Positions 1-8,247 are shown, numbered from the stretch's first letter. The stretch is DNA of 35,323 nucleotides from Hyphomicrobiales bacterium (GCA_017305925.1 JAFKJW010000063.1:1-35323); one strand, 5' to 3'. The notes: generated by a model from the letters alone, not told the origin. Program-made: numbers and translations.

Positions 1-390
1 AAGACCGCCTTCCGGCGCATTCTCGTGGCCTGGAATTCGAGCCGCGAGGCCTCGCGCGCCGTGTTCGACGCGCTGCCGCTCATCCTGGCGGCCGATTCCT
101 GCGAGATTCTCGTCATCGACCCGGAAGACAATCCAGCCCGCTCCGCCGACAAGGCGGGCGAGGGCATCGCCGCCAACCTGCGCCGCCACGGCGCGACAGT
201 CTCGGTGACGCGGCTGGAATCGGGCCGGCGCGGCATCGACGACATCATCGAGGAGCGCGTTGCCGAGCACGGTTTCGACCTCGTGGTGCTCGGCGCCTAC
301 AGCCATTCGCGGCTCAGGGAATTCCTGTTCGGCGGGGTGACGCGCAGCGTGCTGAAGTCGATGTCGGTGACGACCTTCATGTCGCGCTGA
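1..390 (+). CDS. Universal stress protein, C-terminal part (5' end outside window)
   Basis: The reading frame is open from base 1, so the gene starts upstream of the window; the in-frame GTG at 25 lies inside a conserved beta strand (FRRILVAWNSS) and is not a real start. The visible 129 residues form one UspA domain. Near the end, the pattern GAYSHSRLREFLFGGVTRSVL matches the family's nucleotide-binding signature G-x2-G-x9-G-(S/T) only in part, so ATP binding is possible but not certain. Universal stress proteins are cytoplasmic and help cells survive starvation, oxidants and respiratory arrest. Rhizobial versions are often tandem two-domain proteins of about 280 residues, and this may be the second domain of one. 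A palindromic repeat follows and could act as the transcript end. Confidence 0.85.
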   Translation, partial: KTAFRRILVAWNSSREASRAVFDALPLILAADSCEILVIDPEDNPARSADKAGEGIAANLRRHGATVSVTRLESGRRGIDDIIEERVAEHGFDLVVLGAYSHSRLREFLFGGVTRSVLKSMSVTTFMSR

Positions 391-432
391 AACGTGTGGG
401 TGATCGACGGAGAGGCATGGCGCTCTATATTG

Positions 433-586
433 CCCCTCTCTGTCCTGCCGGACATCTCCCCCACAAGGGGAGAGATTGGCAGCTTCAATATCCTTGCCTT
501 TTCTGCAACGTAGAAGATTGGCGAAATCCGCGATCGCAGCCGATCTCCCCCCTTGTGGGGGAGATGTCCGGCAGGACAGAGAGGGG
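433..586. repeat. Long palindromic intergenic repeat, copy 1
   Basis: Two arms of about 30 bases (433-462 and 557-586; CCCCTCTCTGTCCTGCCGGA at the left, its reverse complement at the right) enclose about 95 bases. The inner ends of the arms continue the pairing imperfectly. Related copies lie at 22727-22880 and, truncated, at 35230-35323. The repeat fills most of the 315-base gene-free stretch 391-705; the rest (587-705) shows no clear gene and must carry the gpt leader. It resembles the mosaic palindromic elements dispersed in rhizobial intergenic regions, and as RNA it would fold into a long hairpin able to protect or end a transcript. Confidence 0.85.
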
Positions 587-705
587 TATGCAGGAATGCG
601 ACTTCGCCGCCCTTCCTCAAGCGATTGCCCGGGCAGGTACGTACCGCACTTGCCAAAATCCCGGCTTTGCCGCTAATGGCGCCGGCATTCCCCATGGAGT
701 GCCGC

Positions 706-1218
706 ATGTCCCTTCCCGAAAAGGCCTTTCCCGTTTCCTGGGACCAGTTCCACCGCGATGCGCGCGCGCTTGCCTGGCGGCTGGCCGGATCGCAGGGCTC
801 GGGCGGCAAGCCGCAATGGCGGGCGATCGTCTGCATCACGCGCGGCGGCCTGGTGCCGGCGGCGATCATCTCGCGCGAGCTCGGCATCCGCATGATCGAG
901 ACGGTCTGCGTGGCCTCCTACCACGAATACACCGAGCAGGGTCAGCTGGCGGTGCTGAAGGAGGTGTCCGCGCCGCTGCTGGAGGACGACGGCGAGGGCG
1001 TGCTGATCGTCGACGACCTGACCGACACGGGCAAGACGGCGGCGATCGTGCGGGCGATGATGCCCAGGGCGCATTTCGCCACCGTCTACGCCAAGCCGAA
1101 GGGCCGGCCGCTGGTCGACACTTTCGTGACCGAGGTCAGCCAGGACACCTGGATCTATTTCCCCTGGGACATGGGTTTCACCTACCAGAAGCCCATCGCC
1201 GACGATCATAGGGGGTGA
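706..1218 (+). CDS. gpt: Xanthine(-guanine) phosphoribosyltransferase
   Basis: A 170-residue protein of the type I phosphoribosyltransferase fold. It transfers phosphoribosyl from PRPP to xanthine or guanine in cytoplasmic purine salvage. The PRPP-binding loop is [14 protein letters not shown] at about residues 99-112, with the acidic pair D103-D104; a TRGG loop lies near 45-48, and the C-terminal YFPWDMGF segment is typical of bacterial Gpt (about 150-165 residues). I place the start at ATG 706 because GGAG lies six bases before it; ATG 694 is a second in-frame choice that would add four residues. The frame stays open upstream through the palindromic repeat, but that extension is not protein-like. 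It seems to be a single-gene unit followed by a hairpin at 1241-1262. Confidence 0.93.
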   Translation: MSLPEKAFPVSWDQFHRDARALAWRLAGSQGSGGKPQWRAIVCITRGGLVPAAIISRELGIRMIETVCVASYHEYTEQGQLAVLKEVSAPLLEDDGEGVLIVDDLTDTGKTAAIVRAMMPRAHFATVYAKPKGRPLVDTFVTEVSQDTWIYFPWDMGFTYQKPIADDHRG

Positions 1219-1224
1219 GGGGCG

Positions 1225-1262
1225 GTCCGCGCAGCGGACGAAAAGCCCCCGAATGGGCTTTT
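1225..1262 (+). terminator. Tandem hairpins after gpt, probable intrinsic terminator
   Basis: A small hairpin (GTCCGC/GCGGAC, 1225-1239) is followed by a perfect stem AAAAGCCC/GGGCTTTT (1241-1248 and 1255-1262) with a six-base loop. The stem carries its own U tract on the 3' side and an A tract on the 5' side, the usual form of a bidirectional intrinsic terminator. It lies seven bases beyond the gpt stop codon. Confidence 0.65.
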
Positions 1263-1396
1263 CGAGCGACGAACGCCCGAGGCCATAGCCGAGGGCCGGC
1301 GGTCCGGCCACGCCGAGCCGCCATTTTGCCTTTCCGATCAAATTACGGAGAATTAACCGGATCGGGTTGAGGACGGCTCGGGCGAGGGAGCCTGCG

Positions 1397-1891
1397 ATGC
1401 TGATGAACCATCCGGCCGGCGGCATGCCGGTCAGCGATTCGCTGCGGGGGCCGTACGGAAACCTTCCCCTGAAGGTTCAGGTTGCCGCGCTGCCGTGGCG
1501 GCGGACGGACGGCAGGATCGAGATCCTGCTGATCACCAGCCGCGCCACCGGCCGCTGGGTGCTGCCGAAGGGCTGGCCGGAGAAGAACGAGACTTATTGG
1601 GAGGCCGCCGCCCGCGAGGCGGGCGAGGAGGCCGGTATCAGCGGTTCTGTGGAGACCGAGGAGGCGGGGCGCTATCTCTACGCCAAGGTGCGCGCCACGG
1701 CGGGCGATATCGCCTGCGAGGTCCACGTCTTTCCGCTGAAGGTGAAAAACCTCGCCGGCAAATGGAAGGAAGCACGGCAGCGCACGCGCCGATGGATGAA
1801 CGGCGCGGAAGCCGCCGCCGCTGTCAGGGAGCCCGACCTCGCTGCGCTGATCGAGGATTTCTGCCGGCGGGCGAGAGCGAAAGCGGCCTGA
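1397..1891 (+). CDS. Nudix hydrolase (DIPP-like)
   Basis: A 164-residue Nudix-fold hydrolase that would cleave a nucleoside diphosphate linked to another group, using Mg2+. The Nudix box G-x5-E-x7-REUXEEXGU is complete at residues 59-81 (PKGWPEKNE leading into REAGEEAGI), with catalytic glutamates E74, E77 and E78. The PKGWPEKNE form resembles the diphosphoinositol-polyphosphate/Ap6A-type subgroup common in Rhizobiales, but the substrate cannot be fixed from sequence. ATG 1397 is chosen because GGGAG sits six bases upstream; a TTG at 1367 would add ten residues with no obvious ribosome site. It stands alone between gpt and a TA pair. Confidence 0.88.
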   Translation: MLMNHPAGGMPVSDSLRGPYGNLPLKVQVAALPWRRTDGRIEILLITSRATGRWVLPKGWPEKNETYWEAAAREAGEEAGISGSVETEEAGRYLYAKVRATAGDIACEVHVFPLKVKNLAGKWKEARQRTRRWMNGAEAAAAVREPDLAALIEDFCRRARAKAA

Positions 1892-1945
1892 GCATGCAGG
1901 CCGGGCGTCGCTTTTCCACACAACAATCGAAAATGATGTTGCAAA

Positions 1946-1967
1946 ATATTCGTCTATAGACGAATAT
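1946..1967. promoter_or_regulatory. Perfect 22-bp palindrome before the TA pair, likely autorepressor operator
   Basis: The half-site ATATTCGTCTA is followed directly by its exact reverse complement with no spacer, ending seven bases before the toxin ATG at 1975. TA antitoxins usually bind such palindromes over their own promoter. A TTGCAA element at 1939-1944 may be part of the promoter. There is no ribosome site before the toxin ATG, which would fit a very short or leaderless transcript. Confidence 0.7.
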
Positions 1968-1974
1968 CCGCGCG

Positions 1975-2298
1975 ATGCTGGATGTCCGCCACTATCTTAC
2001 GTCCGGCGGCAGAGACCTGATTGCAGACTGGCTGCGCCGGCTTCGGGACGTGCAGGCCAAAGCCGCCATCATCCGCCGCCTGAACCGGCTCGAAGAGGGT
2101 AATTTCGGCGATTTCAAGCCGTTGCGCGACGGTGTTCAGGAGCTGCGTATCGATGTCGGCCCTGGTTATCGGGTCTACTATGCGCGATCCGGCAGGGCCG
2201 TGGTGCTGCTCCTCTGCGGCGGCACCAAGCGGACACAGGATGCCGACATTCAGCGAGCCTGCGATTGCTGGCATGACTGGCAGGCCCGTAACGATTGA
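1975..2298 (+). CDS. RelE/HigB-type addiction-module toxin (COG3657-like)
   Basis: A 107-residue protein of the addiction-module killer family (RelE/ParE superfamily). The core GNFGDFKPLRDGVQELRID, then GPGYRVYYARSG and LLCGGTKRTQDADI, closely matches the family pattern of a conserved GNFGD-x-KP, an ELRI strand, a GPGYRVY strand and a C-terminal LLCGG-x-K-x-TQ-x-DI. Related toxins act as ribosome-dependent mRNA endonucleases; activity here is inferred from family. The toxin comes first and the antitoxin second, as in HigBA systems. Its stop codon shares its last base with the antitoxin ribosome site, so the two are probably translated in a coupled way. The start at 1975 follows the palindromic operator by seven bases. 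Confidence 0.88.
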   Translation: MLDVRHYLTSGGRDLIADWLRRLRDVQAKAAIIRRLNRLEEGNFGDFKPLRDGVQELRIDVGPGYRVYYARSGRAVVLLLCGGTKRTQDADIQRACDCWHDWQARND

Positions 2299-2311
2299 AG
2301 GAGTGACGATC

Positions 2312-2611
2312 ATGAAGGACCGCAGCCACGACGACGCGATGGCTGAGCTCTTCCGGGATGACCCGGAGACTGCCGCTGCCACGCTCGACGCAATCCTTGC
2401 CGACGGCGACCAGGGGGAACTGCTGATGGCGCTTCGACAGATGACCAGGGGATTCGGCGGCGTGCCCGCCGTCGCCAGGGCGGCGGAGCTCAATCCGACG
2501 CAGCTCTATCGGACGCTTTCGGAGAAAGGCAATCCGGAGCTGCGCAGCCTCAACGCCGTCCTTCGCGCGATGGGCCTGAGGCTCGCGGTTCAGCCGCTTT
2601 CGCATGTCTGA
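2312..2611 (+). CDS. Helix-turn-helix antitoxin of the COG3636 type
   Basis: A 99-residue putative antitoxin. The N-terminal half (MKDRSHDDAMAELFRDDPET) is acidic and would wrap the toxin. The C-terminal half has a Cro/XRE-like helix-turn-helix: GGVPAVARAAELNPTQLYR followed by LSEKGNPELRSLNAVLRAMG, typical of addiction-module antidote proteins. AAGGAG at 2298-2303 gives a strong ribosome site eight bases before ATG 2312 and overlaps the toxin stop, favouring efficient antitoxin synthesis. It should neutralise the toxin and repress the pair by binding the palindrome at 1946-1967. The stop codon lies six bases from the convergent acvB stop. Confidence 0.88.
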   Translation: MKDRSHDDAMAELFRDDPETAAATLDAILADGDQGELLMALRQMTRGFGGVPAVARAAELNPTQLYRTLSEKGNPELRSLNAVLRAMGLRLAVQPLSHV

Positions 2612-2617
2612 ACAGGC

Positions 2618-3958
2618 TCACCCCTTCGGCAGGCGGTCGAGAAAATTCTGCGCCAGCTTCTCGTAATCGCCGTCGAAATGGTGGCCGCCGTTCGTTTCTA
2701 TGTGCGTGAACGCCTTGAGCCGCGGGTCGCGGCAGGCGCTTTCGTCCTCGTCCTCGCCGGAAATGCACAGCACCTTGTCCGTGGGCAGCGCGGCGATCGC
2801 CTGGGCGATGTCGTAGCCGCTGTCGTCGATGCCCAGCCAGCCGTCCACCGTGACCTGGAACGAGGTCGTCAGGCCGGGCGCCATCAGCGCGACCACCTTG
2901 ATGCGCTGCTGAAGGTCCTTCGGCAGCAGCGGGTAGGCGAAGGGGAGCGTGTCCGCGCCGAAGGAATAGCCGATCAGCATGACCGGCAGGTCGTGCTCCG
3001 GATTGGCGTCGTCCGCCAGCGATGCGATGTCGCGCGCCAGTTCCTCGGGCGTGCGTTTCGCCCAGAAATAATGCAGCGAATCCAGCCCGACGACATGCAC
3101 GCCCTGGGTCGCCAGCCACTCGCCGATCGTCTTGTCGAGGTCGCGCCAGCCGCCGTCGCCGGAGGCCAGGATGGCGATTGCCTTTGGCGGGGCGGAGGAG
3201 GGCAGGTCGACCGCCGGCAGGTTGTCGAACGGCCGTGCGTGGCCGGCGAGGTCCGAGACCGCGCCGACGATCTGCGTGGGCGTGTCGTCGGTGTCGAGCG
3301 CCGCCACGGTGACGTTGGCGAGGCTCGCAGCCTGCTGCGTAACCGCATCGACGCTCCCGCCGTCCACGAAGAGAGAGGCGGGGTCGGGAAGCGCGTGATC
3401 GAAGCCGTAGGTGTAGGCCTTTCCGTCCGCCGTCTTCTTCGCGCTGGCGCCGGGGCAGAAGGGCTCCTTCAGGGTCAGCCGGTTCTGGAAGCCGGCGGCC
3501 ACCGCGCCGCCCAGCGTGTTTGCGGGGGAGTCTGCGATCGCCGCATAGGCGAAGGTGGCGCTTTCGCCGGTGCCGACCACGATCGGCTGCATGTAGCTCT
3601 GGATGTCGAGCTGGCGCTGCGCGGTCTGCGCGAGGTCGGTCAGCTCGCCCACCACATAGAGGCATTCGCCGTCGTCCTTGTTCAGCTCGGCGGCGTATTT
3701 CGAATAGTCGACCGCCAGCACCACGTCGCCGTCCTGGCGCAGCGCCTCGACGATGTCGTCGTCGCTCTTTTGCCAGCCCGGCAGGTCGGAGAGATAGATG
3801 ACGAGCGCCTTCGGCGTGTCGTCGGGAACGATGATCCGGACATCGTGAAGCCGCCCCTGCGAGACCGTCTGAGGCGCAGCCGCCGCAATGCCGGCGAAAG
3901 CGGGAACGACGAGGAGCGGAAACACGAGGAGGGCGATGGCGAGGAGCGAGAGTCTCAT
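2618..3958 (-). CDS. acvB: AcvB/VirJ-family lysyl-phosphatidylglycerol hydrolase
   Basis: A 446-residue periplasmic protein with a signal peptide (hydrophobic residues 3-23, AFAG cleavage region). The C-terminal VirJ domain, about residues 258-446, is an alpha/beta hydrolase: SGDGGW at 266-271, nucleophile elbow GYSFG with S332, and a histidine in GGHHFDGDY near 426. The N-terminal half (about 30-250) is a second, degenerate hydrolase-like domain found in AcvB but not VirJ. Known relatives in Agrobacterium and Rhizobium tropici (AcvB/AtvA) hydrolyse aminoacylated phosphatidylglycerol and are encoded with lpiA. Here ATG 3958 overlaps the mprF stop by four bases (ATGA), so the synthase and hydrolase are translationally coupled, which would let the cell balance lysyl-PG levels. 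Confidence 0.92.
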   Translation of the reverse strand: MRLSLLAIALLVFPLLVVPAFAGIAAAAPQTVSQGRLHDVRIIVPDDTPKALVIYLSDLPGWQKSDDDIVEALRQDGDVVLAVDYSKYAAELNKDDGECLYVVGELTDLAQTAQRQLDIQSYMQPIVVGTGESATFAYAAIADSPANTLGGAVAAGFQNRLTLKEPFCPGASAKKTADGKAYTYGFDHALPDPASLFVDGGSVDAVTQQAASLANVTVAALDTDDTPTQIVGAVSDLAGHARPFDNLPAVDLPSSAPPKAIAILASGDGGWRDLDKTIGEWLATQGVHVVGLDSLHYFWAKRTPEELARDIASLADDANPEHDLPVMLIGYSFGADTLPFAYPLLPKDLQQRIKVVALMAPGLTTSFQVTVDGWLGIDDSGYDIAQAIAALPTDKVLCISGEDEDESACRDPRLKAFTHIETNGGHHFDGDYEKLAQNFLDRLPKG

Positions 3959-6570
3959 TTGCGGATGATCCCGATGGGGTTGCCTGAGATAAGGCTGGTG
4001 ACGTCGAGAAGGACCTGCGGCATGGCGAGACCGCCCGGGCAGGCGATGTACTGGGGGGTCCAGACGGGGTCGAATTTCTGCTTGAAGGCGCGCAGCCCCT
4101 CGAAATTGTAAAACTCCTCGCCACGCCGGTAGATGAAGGTGCCGACGCGGCTCCAGGTGGAGGCGAGCGGATGGTCGGCGAGCCCGGCGAGCGGCGCGGC
4201 CCCGAGATTGAACCAGCGGTAGCCCTGCTCGCGGCCATAGAACATCAGGTGGACGAACAGCGCGTCCATCAGGGCCTTCGAGACGCCCGACCGGTAGCGC
4301 ATCAGGTCGACGGAGATTTCCTCGCCGTCGCCGCTGCGCCATATATTGGCGAAGGCGACGATCTCCTCGCCCTTCTTCAGCAGGGCGCAGTCGAACTCGC
4401 TCATGTAGCCGTCGTCGAAATTGCCGAGCGAGAAACCCTTCTCCCGGCCCCCCTTGTGCTTCAGCCAGTCGTCGGAGACGGCACGCAGTTCCGGCAGGGC
4501 GCCGGGCACCTCCTTCCTGGGCAGGACGGAGAAGGTGATGCCTTCCGCGCCCGCGCGGTTGTAGGCATAGCGGAAATCCTTGCGGCTCTTGCCGTCGAGC
4601 GTGAAGGTCTTGAGGTCCACCCGGGCGATCTCGCCGATCTTCAGGATGGCGAGGCCGAGGTCGATATAGTTGGCGAGCGCTTCGGGCTGCACGGCGTAGA
4701 AGACGGCGCGCGCGCCGGCGCGGTCGGCGGCTTCCGCGAAACGCCAGACCAGCGCGCGGCACGAATCCGGATCGCCCACCGGGTCGCCCATGGTGATCCA
4801 GCTCCGCCCCTGCACGGCGTACATGAGGAAGGCCCGCTCGCTGGTCGACAACAGGAACAGCTTGTCGCCCAGAAACGCCACGCAGGGCTGCGTGCCGGGG
4901 CAGGCCGCGAGCAGCCGGCGCACCGGCGCGGGAACCGGGATCTTCCCGGTTATCCGGGGCTGCGCCGGACGGTTGATCAGCGCGTCGACGGCGATGCCTG
5001 CCGCGACGGTCAAGAGCGCCAGCGTGGCGCGCAGGAAGCGCGGCGCGTCGCCGTCCCAGGCGAACTCCCACCACAGGTGAGACTGGTACTCGACATTGCG
5101 GTAGGCGAGCAGGCCGACCATGGTGAAGGAGGCCAGCACGATGACGATGAGGCCGAGCCAGGTCGGGTTCGGCCGGAAGGCGCGCCAGTCGCCCCTGCGG
5201 TAGAAGGCTTTGCGGTAGAGCGTCAGCAGCCCGGCGATCACGGTGAGAATGGCCGCTTCCTCCCAGTCCAGCCCCTTGAGGAGCGAGAAGGCGGCGCCGA
5301 GCAGCAGCAGCGTGACGGCGGCGATGCGCGCCAGCGCGACGCGCCGGTAGAGACCGCGCGCGATGACGACGAGGACGAGGCCGATGACGCTGGCGAGAAG
5401 GTGCGACGCCTCGGCGAAGGGCAGCGGCAGGATGTCGCTCAGCACGTCCGTCCGCTCGTCCAGCGCCGGCAAATTGCCGGACAGCAGCAGCACGAGGCCT
5501 CCGAGGAACACGGCCGTCGCGGCGACGGGCGGCACGACGCGGCGCGTTACGGCGCGTGTGATGCCGGTGACGGCGGCGACCGGACCGCGCGCGCGGCGGA
5601 CCTCGAAAACCGCCAGCGCGGTTGCCGCCAGCGCCAGCGGCAGGATGTAGTATATCAGCCGGAAGACGACGAGCGAGGCGACGGCGTCGGCGCGCGTGCC
5701 GGCGCCGAGGCCGATAAGCACGGTCGCCTCCAGCACGCCCAGCCCGCCGGGCGCGTGACTGATCACGCCTGCGATGATCGCACTGACGAAGATCAGCGAA
5801 AACACCGCGAATCCCGGCGCGAGATCGGGCGGAAGCAGGACGTAGAGCGCGGCACCCGCCGCGCCGACGTCGACGATGCCGACCACGAGCTGCGCCAGCG
5901 CGTTGCGCGCGCCGGGGAGTGGAAAGCGCCAGCCGAGGATGCGCAACTCGCGATTTCCCCGTCCCAGCCAGGCGATGGAGCCGGCGATCACGGCGAGGAT
6001 CAGCAGGCCGAGCAGCCGGCCGGCGGCCGGCGAGATCGTGTTCAGGGCGGGAATGCCGATGGGATCGAACAGCAGGCAGATGCCGACGATGCCGGAGAGC
6101 CCGGCCACGAAGGTGATGGTGGAGATGCCGACGACGCGGCCGACATCGGCCGCGTCGAGCCCGGCGCTCTGGTAGATGCGGTAGCGGATCGGTCCTCCGA
6201 CAAAGACGTGGAAGCCGATCGCCTGCGAAAAGCCGTAGCCCACCAGTCCGGCGAAGGCCGCGAGCGGCTTCGGCACGCGGCCCGGCGCGACGCGCGCGAT
6301 GGCCAGGACATCGTAGAGCGACATGGCGGTGAAGCTGACCGCGGTGAAGGCGATCGCCGCGGCGATCGCCTTCACCGATGTCTGTGCGATGGCGGTCTCG
6401 ATGTCATCGAGATGGAGATGGCCGCTGACCTCGTGCAGGACGACGATCGCGACGATCACCATGGCCGCGCCGACGATCGGCCCGATCACCCGCGGCTCGA
6501 TCAGCCGATCCAGCCGGGCCGCCCATTTTTCCGGTAGCCCGCCCTTGTCGTCTTCGCTTGCCTTCAGCAT
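3955..6570 (-). CDS. mprF: Phosphatidylglycerol lysyltransferase (LpiA/MprF)
   Basis: An 871-residue inner-membrane protein that transfers lysine from lysyl-tRNA to phosphatidylglycerol and flips the product outward, lowering the negative surface charge. About 14 membrane segments occupy residues 30-545: an N-terminal flippase domain with VFVGGPIRYRIY and SHAPGGLGVLE typical of the family, then further helices. A soluble DUF2156 synthase domain fills about 560-860, with GDKLFLLS, WITMGDPVGD, KTFTLDGKSRKDFRYAYNRA and LGAAPLAGL segments. Length matches known MprF/LpiA (about 840-870). In R. tropici lpiA is acid-inducible and supports low-pH tolerance; regulation here is not visible. The start at 6570 has GGAG twelve bases upstream. 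degP lies 162 bases upstream, behind a hairpin. Confidence 0.95.
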   Translation of the reverse strand: MLKASEDDKGGLPEKWAARLDRLIEPRVIGPIVGAAMVIVAIVVLHEVSGHLHLDDIETAIAQTSVKAIAAAIAFTAVSFTAMSLYDVLAIARVAPGRVPKPLAAFAGLVGYGFSQAIGFHVFVGGPIRYRIYQSAGLDAADVGRVVGISTITFVAGLSGIVGICLLFDPIGIPALNTISPAAGRLLGLLILAVIAGSIAWLGRGNRELRILGWRFPLPGARNALAQLVVGIVDVGAAGAALYVLLPPDLAPGFAVFSLIFVSAIIAGVISHAPGGLGVLEATVLIGLGAGTRADAVASLVVFRLIYYILPLALAATALAVFEVRRARGPVAAVTGITRAVTRRVVPPVAATAVFLGGLVLLLSGNLPALDERTDVLSDILPLPFAEASHLLASVIGLVLVVIARGLYRRVALARIAAVTLLLLGAAFSLLKGLDWEEAAILTVIAGLLTLYRKAFYRRGDWRAFRPNPTWLGLIVIVLASFTMVGLLAYRNVEYQSHLWWEFAWDGDAPRFLRATLALLTVAAGIAVDALINRPAQPRITGKIPVPAPVRRLLAACPGTQPCVAFLGDKLFLLSTSERAFLMYAVQGRSWITMGDPVGDPDSCRALVWRFAEAADRAGARAVFYAVQPEALANYIDLGLAILKIGEIARVDLKTFTLDGKSRKDFRYAYNRAGAEGITFSVLPRKEVPGALPELRAVSDDWLKHKGGREKGFSLGNFDDGYMSEFDCALLKKGEEIVAFANIWRSGDGEEISVDLMRYRSGVSKALMDALFVHLMFYGREQGYRWFNLGAAPLAGLADHPLASTWSRVGTFIYRRGEEFYNFEGLRAFKQKFDPVWTPQYIACPGGLAMPQVLLDVTSLISGNPIGIIRK

Positions 6571-6686
6571 TCGGCTGTCGTTCTCCGGGCGAACCGTCTT
6601 CGCCCCCGGAATTCCGGCGGCCGCATGCCGGCCATGCGGATGGGTCGACCACGTCGCCTCAGATTGCGATTTTGCGGCGGCATGAT

Positions 6687-6715
6687 GGCAGGACGCGGGC
6701 GATCCGCGTCCTGCC
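6687..6715 (-). terminator. Strong hairpin between degP-like gene and mprF
   Basis: An 11-bp perfect stem (GGCAGGACGCG with CGCGTCCTGCC) and a seven-base loop lie 18 bases beyond the protease stop codon. There is no following U run, so it may be a weak or Rho-assisted terminator or an mRNA-stabilising 3' hairpin. It suggests that mprF-acvB is a separate unit from the protease gene. Confidence 0.5.
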
Positions 6716-6732
6716 GGTGCTTGCGGGCGGTG

Positions 6733-8247
6733 TCAGGCCTTGCCGATCGGCAGGCCGACGAACATCTCGTCGCTGCCGCGCTGGATGCCGAGAAGGACGG
6801 ACTTGCGGCCGTCCTTTTCCGCCGAATGCACCGCCTTGACGACGTCCTGCGGCGTCGTGACCTGTCCCTGGTTGACGGAGACGACGATGTCCCCCTCGCG
6901 GATGCCGCGATCGGCGGCCGCCTTGTCGGGGTTCACGCTGGTGACGACGCTGCCCTGGACGGAGGGATCGACGTCGTAGGCTTCCCGCAGGTCGGGCGTC
7001 AGTTCGGCCAGGCCGACGCCGAGCTCCGGCACCGCGACCTTTGCGTCGCCGGGCACGGCATTGTCCTGTTGCGCCGCGGAGGCTTGTCTGGTGTCGTCGG
7101 TCGTGCTCGGCACCACAGCGAGGTCGAGCTTGCGGCCGCTGCGCCAGATGGTCATCTGCTCATGGCTGCCGGGCGCCGAATCGGCCACCAGGCGCGAAAG
7201 CTCGTGCGGGGAGCCGACGCTCTTGCCGCCGAAGGCGGTGACGATGTCGCCCGGCTTGACGCCGGCGCGGGCGGCGGGCGAGTCGCCGATCACCTTGGCG
7301 ACCAGCGCGCCGGAAGCGTCGGCGAGTCCGACCGCCTCGGCGGTGTCGGCATCGAGCGGCTGGATCTCCACGCCGATATAGCCGTGCTCGATCGAGCCGC
7401 CCTTGGCCAGCTTCGCGACGACGGGCTCGGCCTGGTCGGAAGGAATGGCGAAGCCGACGCCGACGCTGCCGCCGTTCGGCGAGTAGATGGCGGTGTTGAT
7501 GCCGACCACATGGCCCTCGGCGTCGACCAGCGGGCCGCCCGAATTGCCGTGGTTGATCGGCGCATCGACCTGGATGAAGTCGTCATACGGCCCGTTGTGC
7601 AGGTCGCGGCCGCGCGCCGAGACGATGCCGGAGGTGACGGTCGTGCCGATGCCGAAGGGATTGCCGATCGCCAGCACGGGGTCGCCGGCGCGCAGCTTGT
7701 CCGAATCGCCCCACGAGACGGTCGGCAACGGCTTTCCCGCGTCGATCTTCAGCACGGCAAGATCGGCCTTGGCGTCGCGGCCGATGAGTTTTGCCTTGTA
7801 TTCCTTGCCATTATCCAGCGTGACCTTGATCTCGGTCGCGCCGTCGATGACGTGGTTGTTGGTGACGATCTCGCCGTCGGAGGAGACGATGAAGCCGGAA
7901 CCCAGCGCCTCGGCAAGCTGCTGCGGCTGGCTGCGGCGTGGCACGGCCTGCTGCGGAAAATCCTCGCCGAAGAACTGGCGGAAGAACTCGTCATAGGGCG
8001 AGCCCTGGCCCATGTCCTGCGCCGATGCGTCGGTCTTCATCTTCGTGGTGATCGTGACGACGGCCGGCTTGTCCGCGGCGACGATGTCGGAGAAGGAGTG
8101 CAGCGGCTGGCCCTGGGCGGCCAGCGGCAGCGTCGACTGGGCGTGGCCGGGGGAGAGCGCCCCGGCGAGGAGCGGTGCGGCAAGCAGGGCCGCTCCGGCA
8201 AGGGCGAGGACGCGATGGCGGTCGATGACGGAGGACAATCTGTTCAT
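6733..8247 (-). CDS. Do-family periplasmic serine protease/chaperone (DegP/HtrA-like)
   Basis: A 504-residue protein with a signal peptide (hydrophobic stretch 13-30, GHAQ cleavage near 36). The trypsin-like domain shows the full triad: H132 in TNNHVID, D162 in AKADLAVLKID, S236 in NHGNSGGPL. Two PDZ domains follow (about 265-365, with GYIGVEIQPL, and about 395-495, with PELGVGLAEL and GIREGDIVVSVNQG). A Q-linker-like loop at 72-112 is typical of rhizobial DegP paralogues. The family degrades or refolds damaged periplasmic proteins and matters under heat, acid and oxidative stress. It stands between crcB and mprF, each separated by hairpins, so it is probably its own transcription unit. Rhizobia carry several Do paralogues, so I give no symbol. 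Confidence 0.93.
   Translation of the reverse strand: MNRLSSVIDRHRVLALAGAALLAAPLLAGALSPGHAQSTLPLAAQGQPLHSFSDIVAADKPAVVTITTKMKTDASAQDMGQGSPYDEFFRQFFGEDFPQQAVPRRSQPQQLAEALGSGFIVSSDGEIVTNNHVIDGATEIKVTLDNGKEYKAKLIGRDAKADLAVLKIDAGKPLPTVSWGDSDKLRAGDPVLAIGNPFGIGTTVTSGIVSARGRDLHNGPYDDFIQVDAPINHGNSGGPLVDAEGHVVGINTAIYSPNGGSVGVGFAIPSDQAEPVVAKLAKGGSIEHGYIGVEIQPLDADTAEAVGLADASGALVAKVIGDSPAARAGVKPGDIVTAFGGKSVGSPHELSRLVADSAPGSHEQMTIWRSGRKLDLAVVPSTTDDTRQASAAQQDNAVPGDAKVAVPELGVGLAELTPDLREAYDVDPSVQGSVVTSVNPDKAAADRGIREGDIVVSVNQGQVTTPQDVVKAVHSAEKDGRKSVLLGIQRGSDEMFVGLPIGKA

Noticed and set aside
433-586. Repeat as part of a CRISPR array or insertion-sequence end
   Set aside because: It is a single large palindrome at scattered sites, not regularly spaced direct repeats, and no transposase is nearby.
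553-705. Upstream extension of the gpt frame through the palindromic repeat
   Set aside because: Residues encoded by the repeat are not part of Gpt proteins, and ATG 706 has a ribosome site.
4171-6537. 788-codon open frame on the plus strand opposite mprF
   Set aside because: It is an antisense shadow of a GC-rich gene: Asp/Arg/Gly/Gln-rich with no recognisable domain, while the minus strand encodes a clear full-length MprF.
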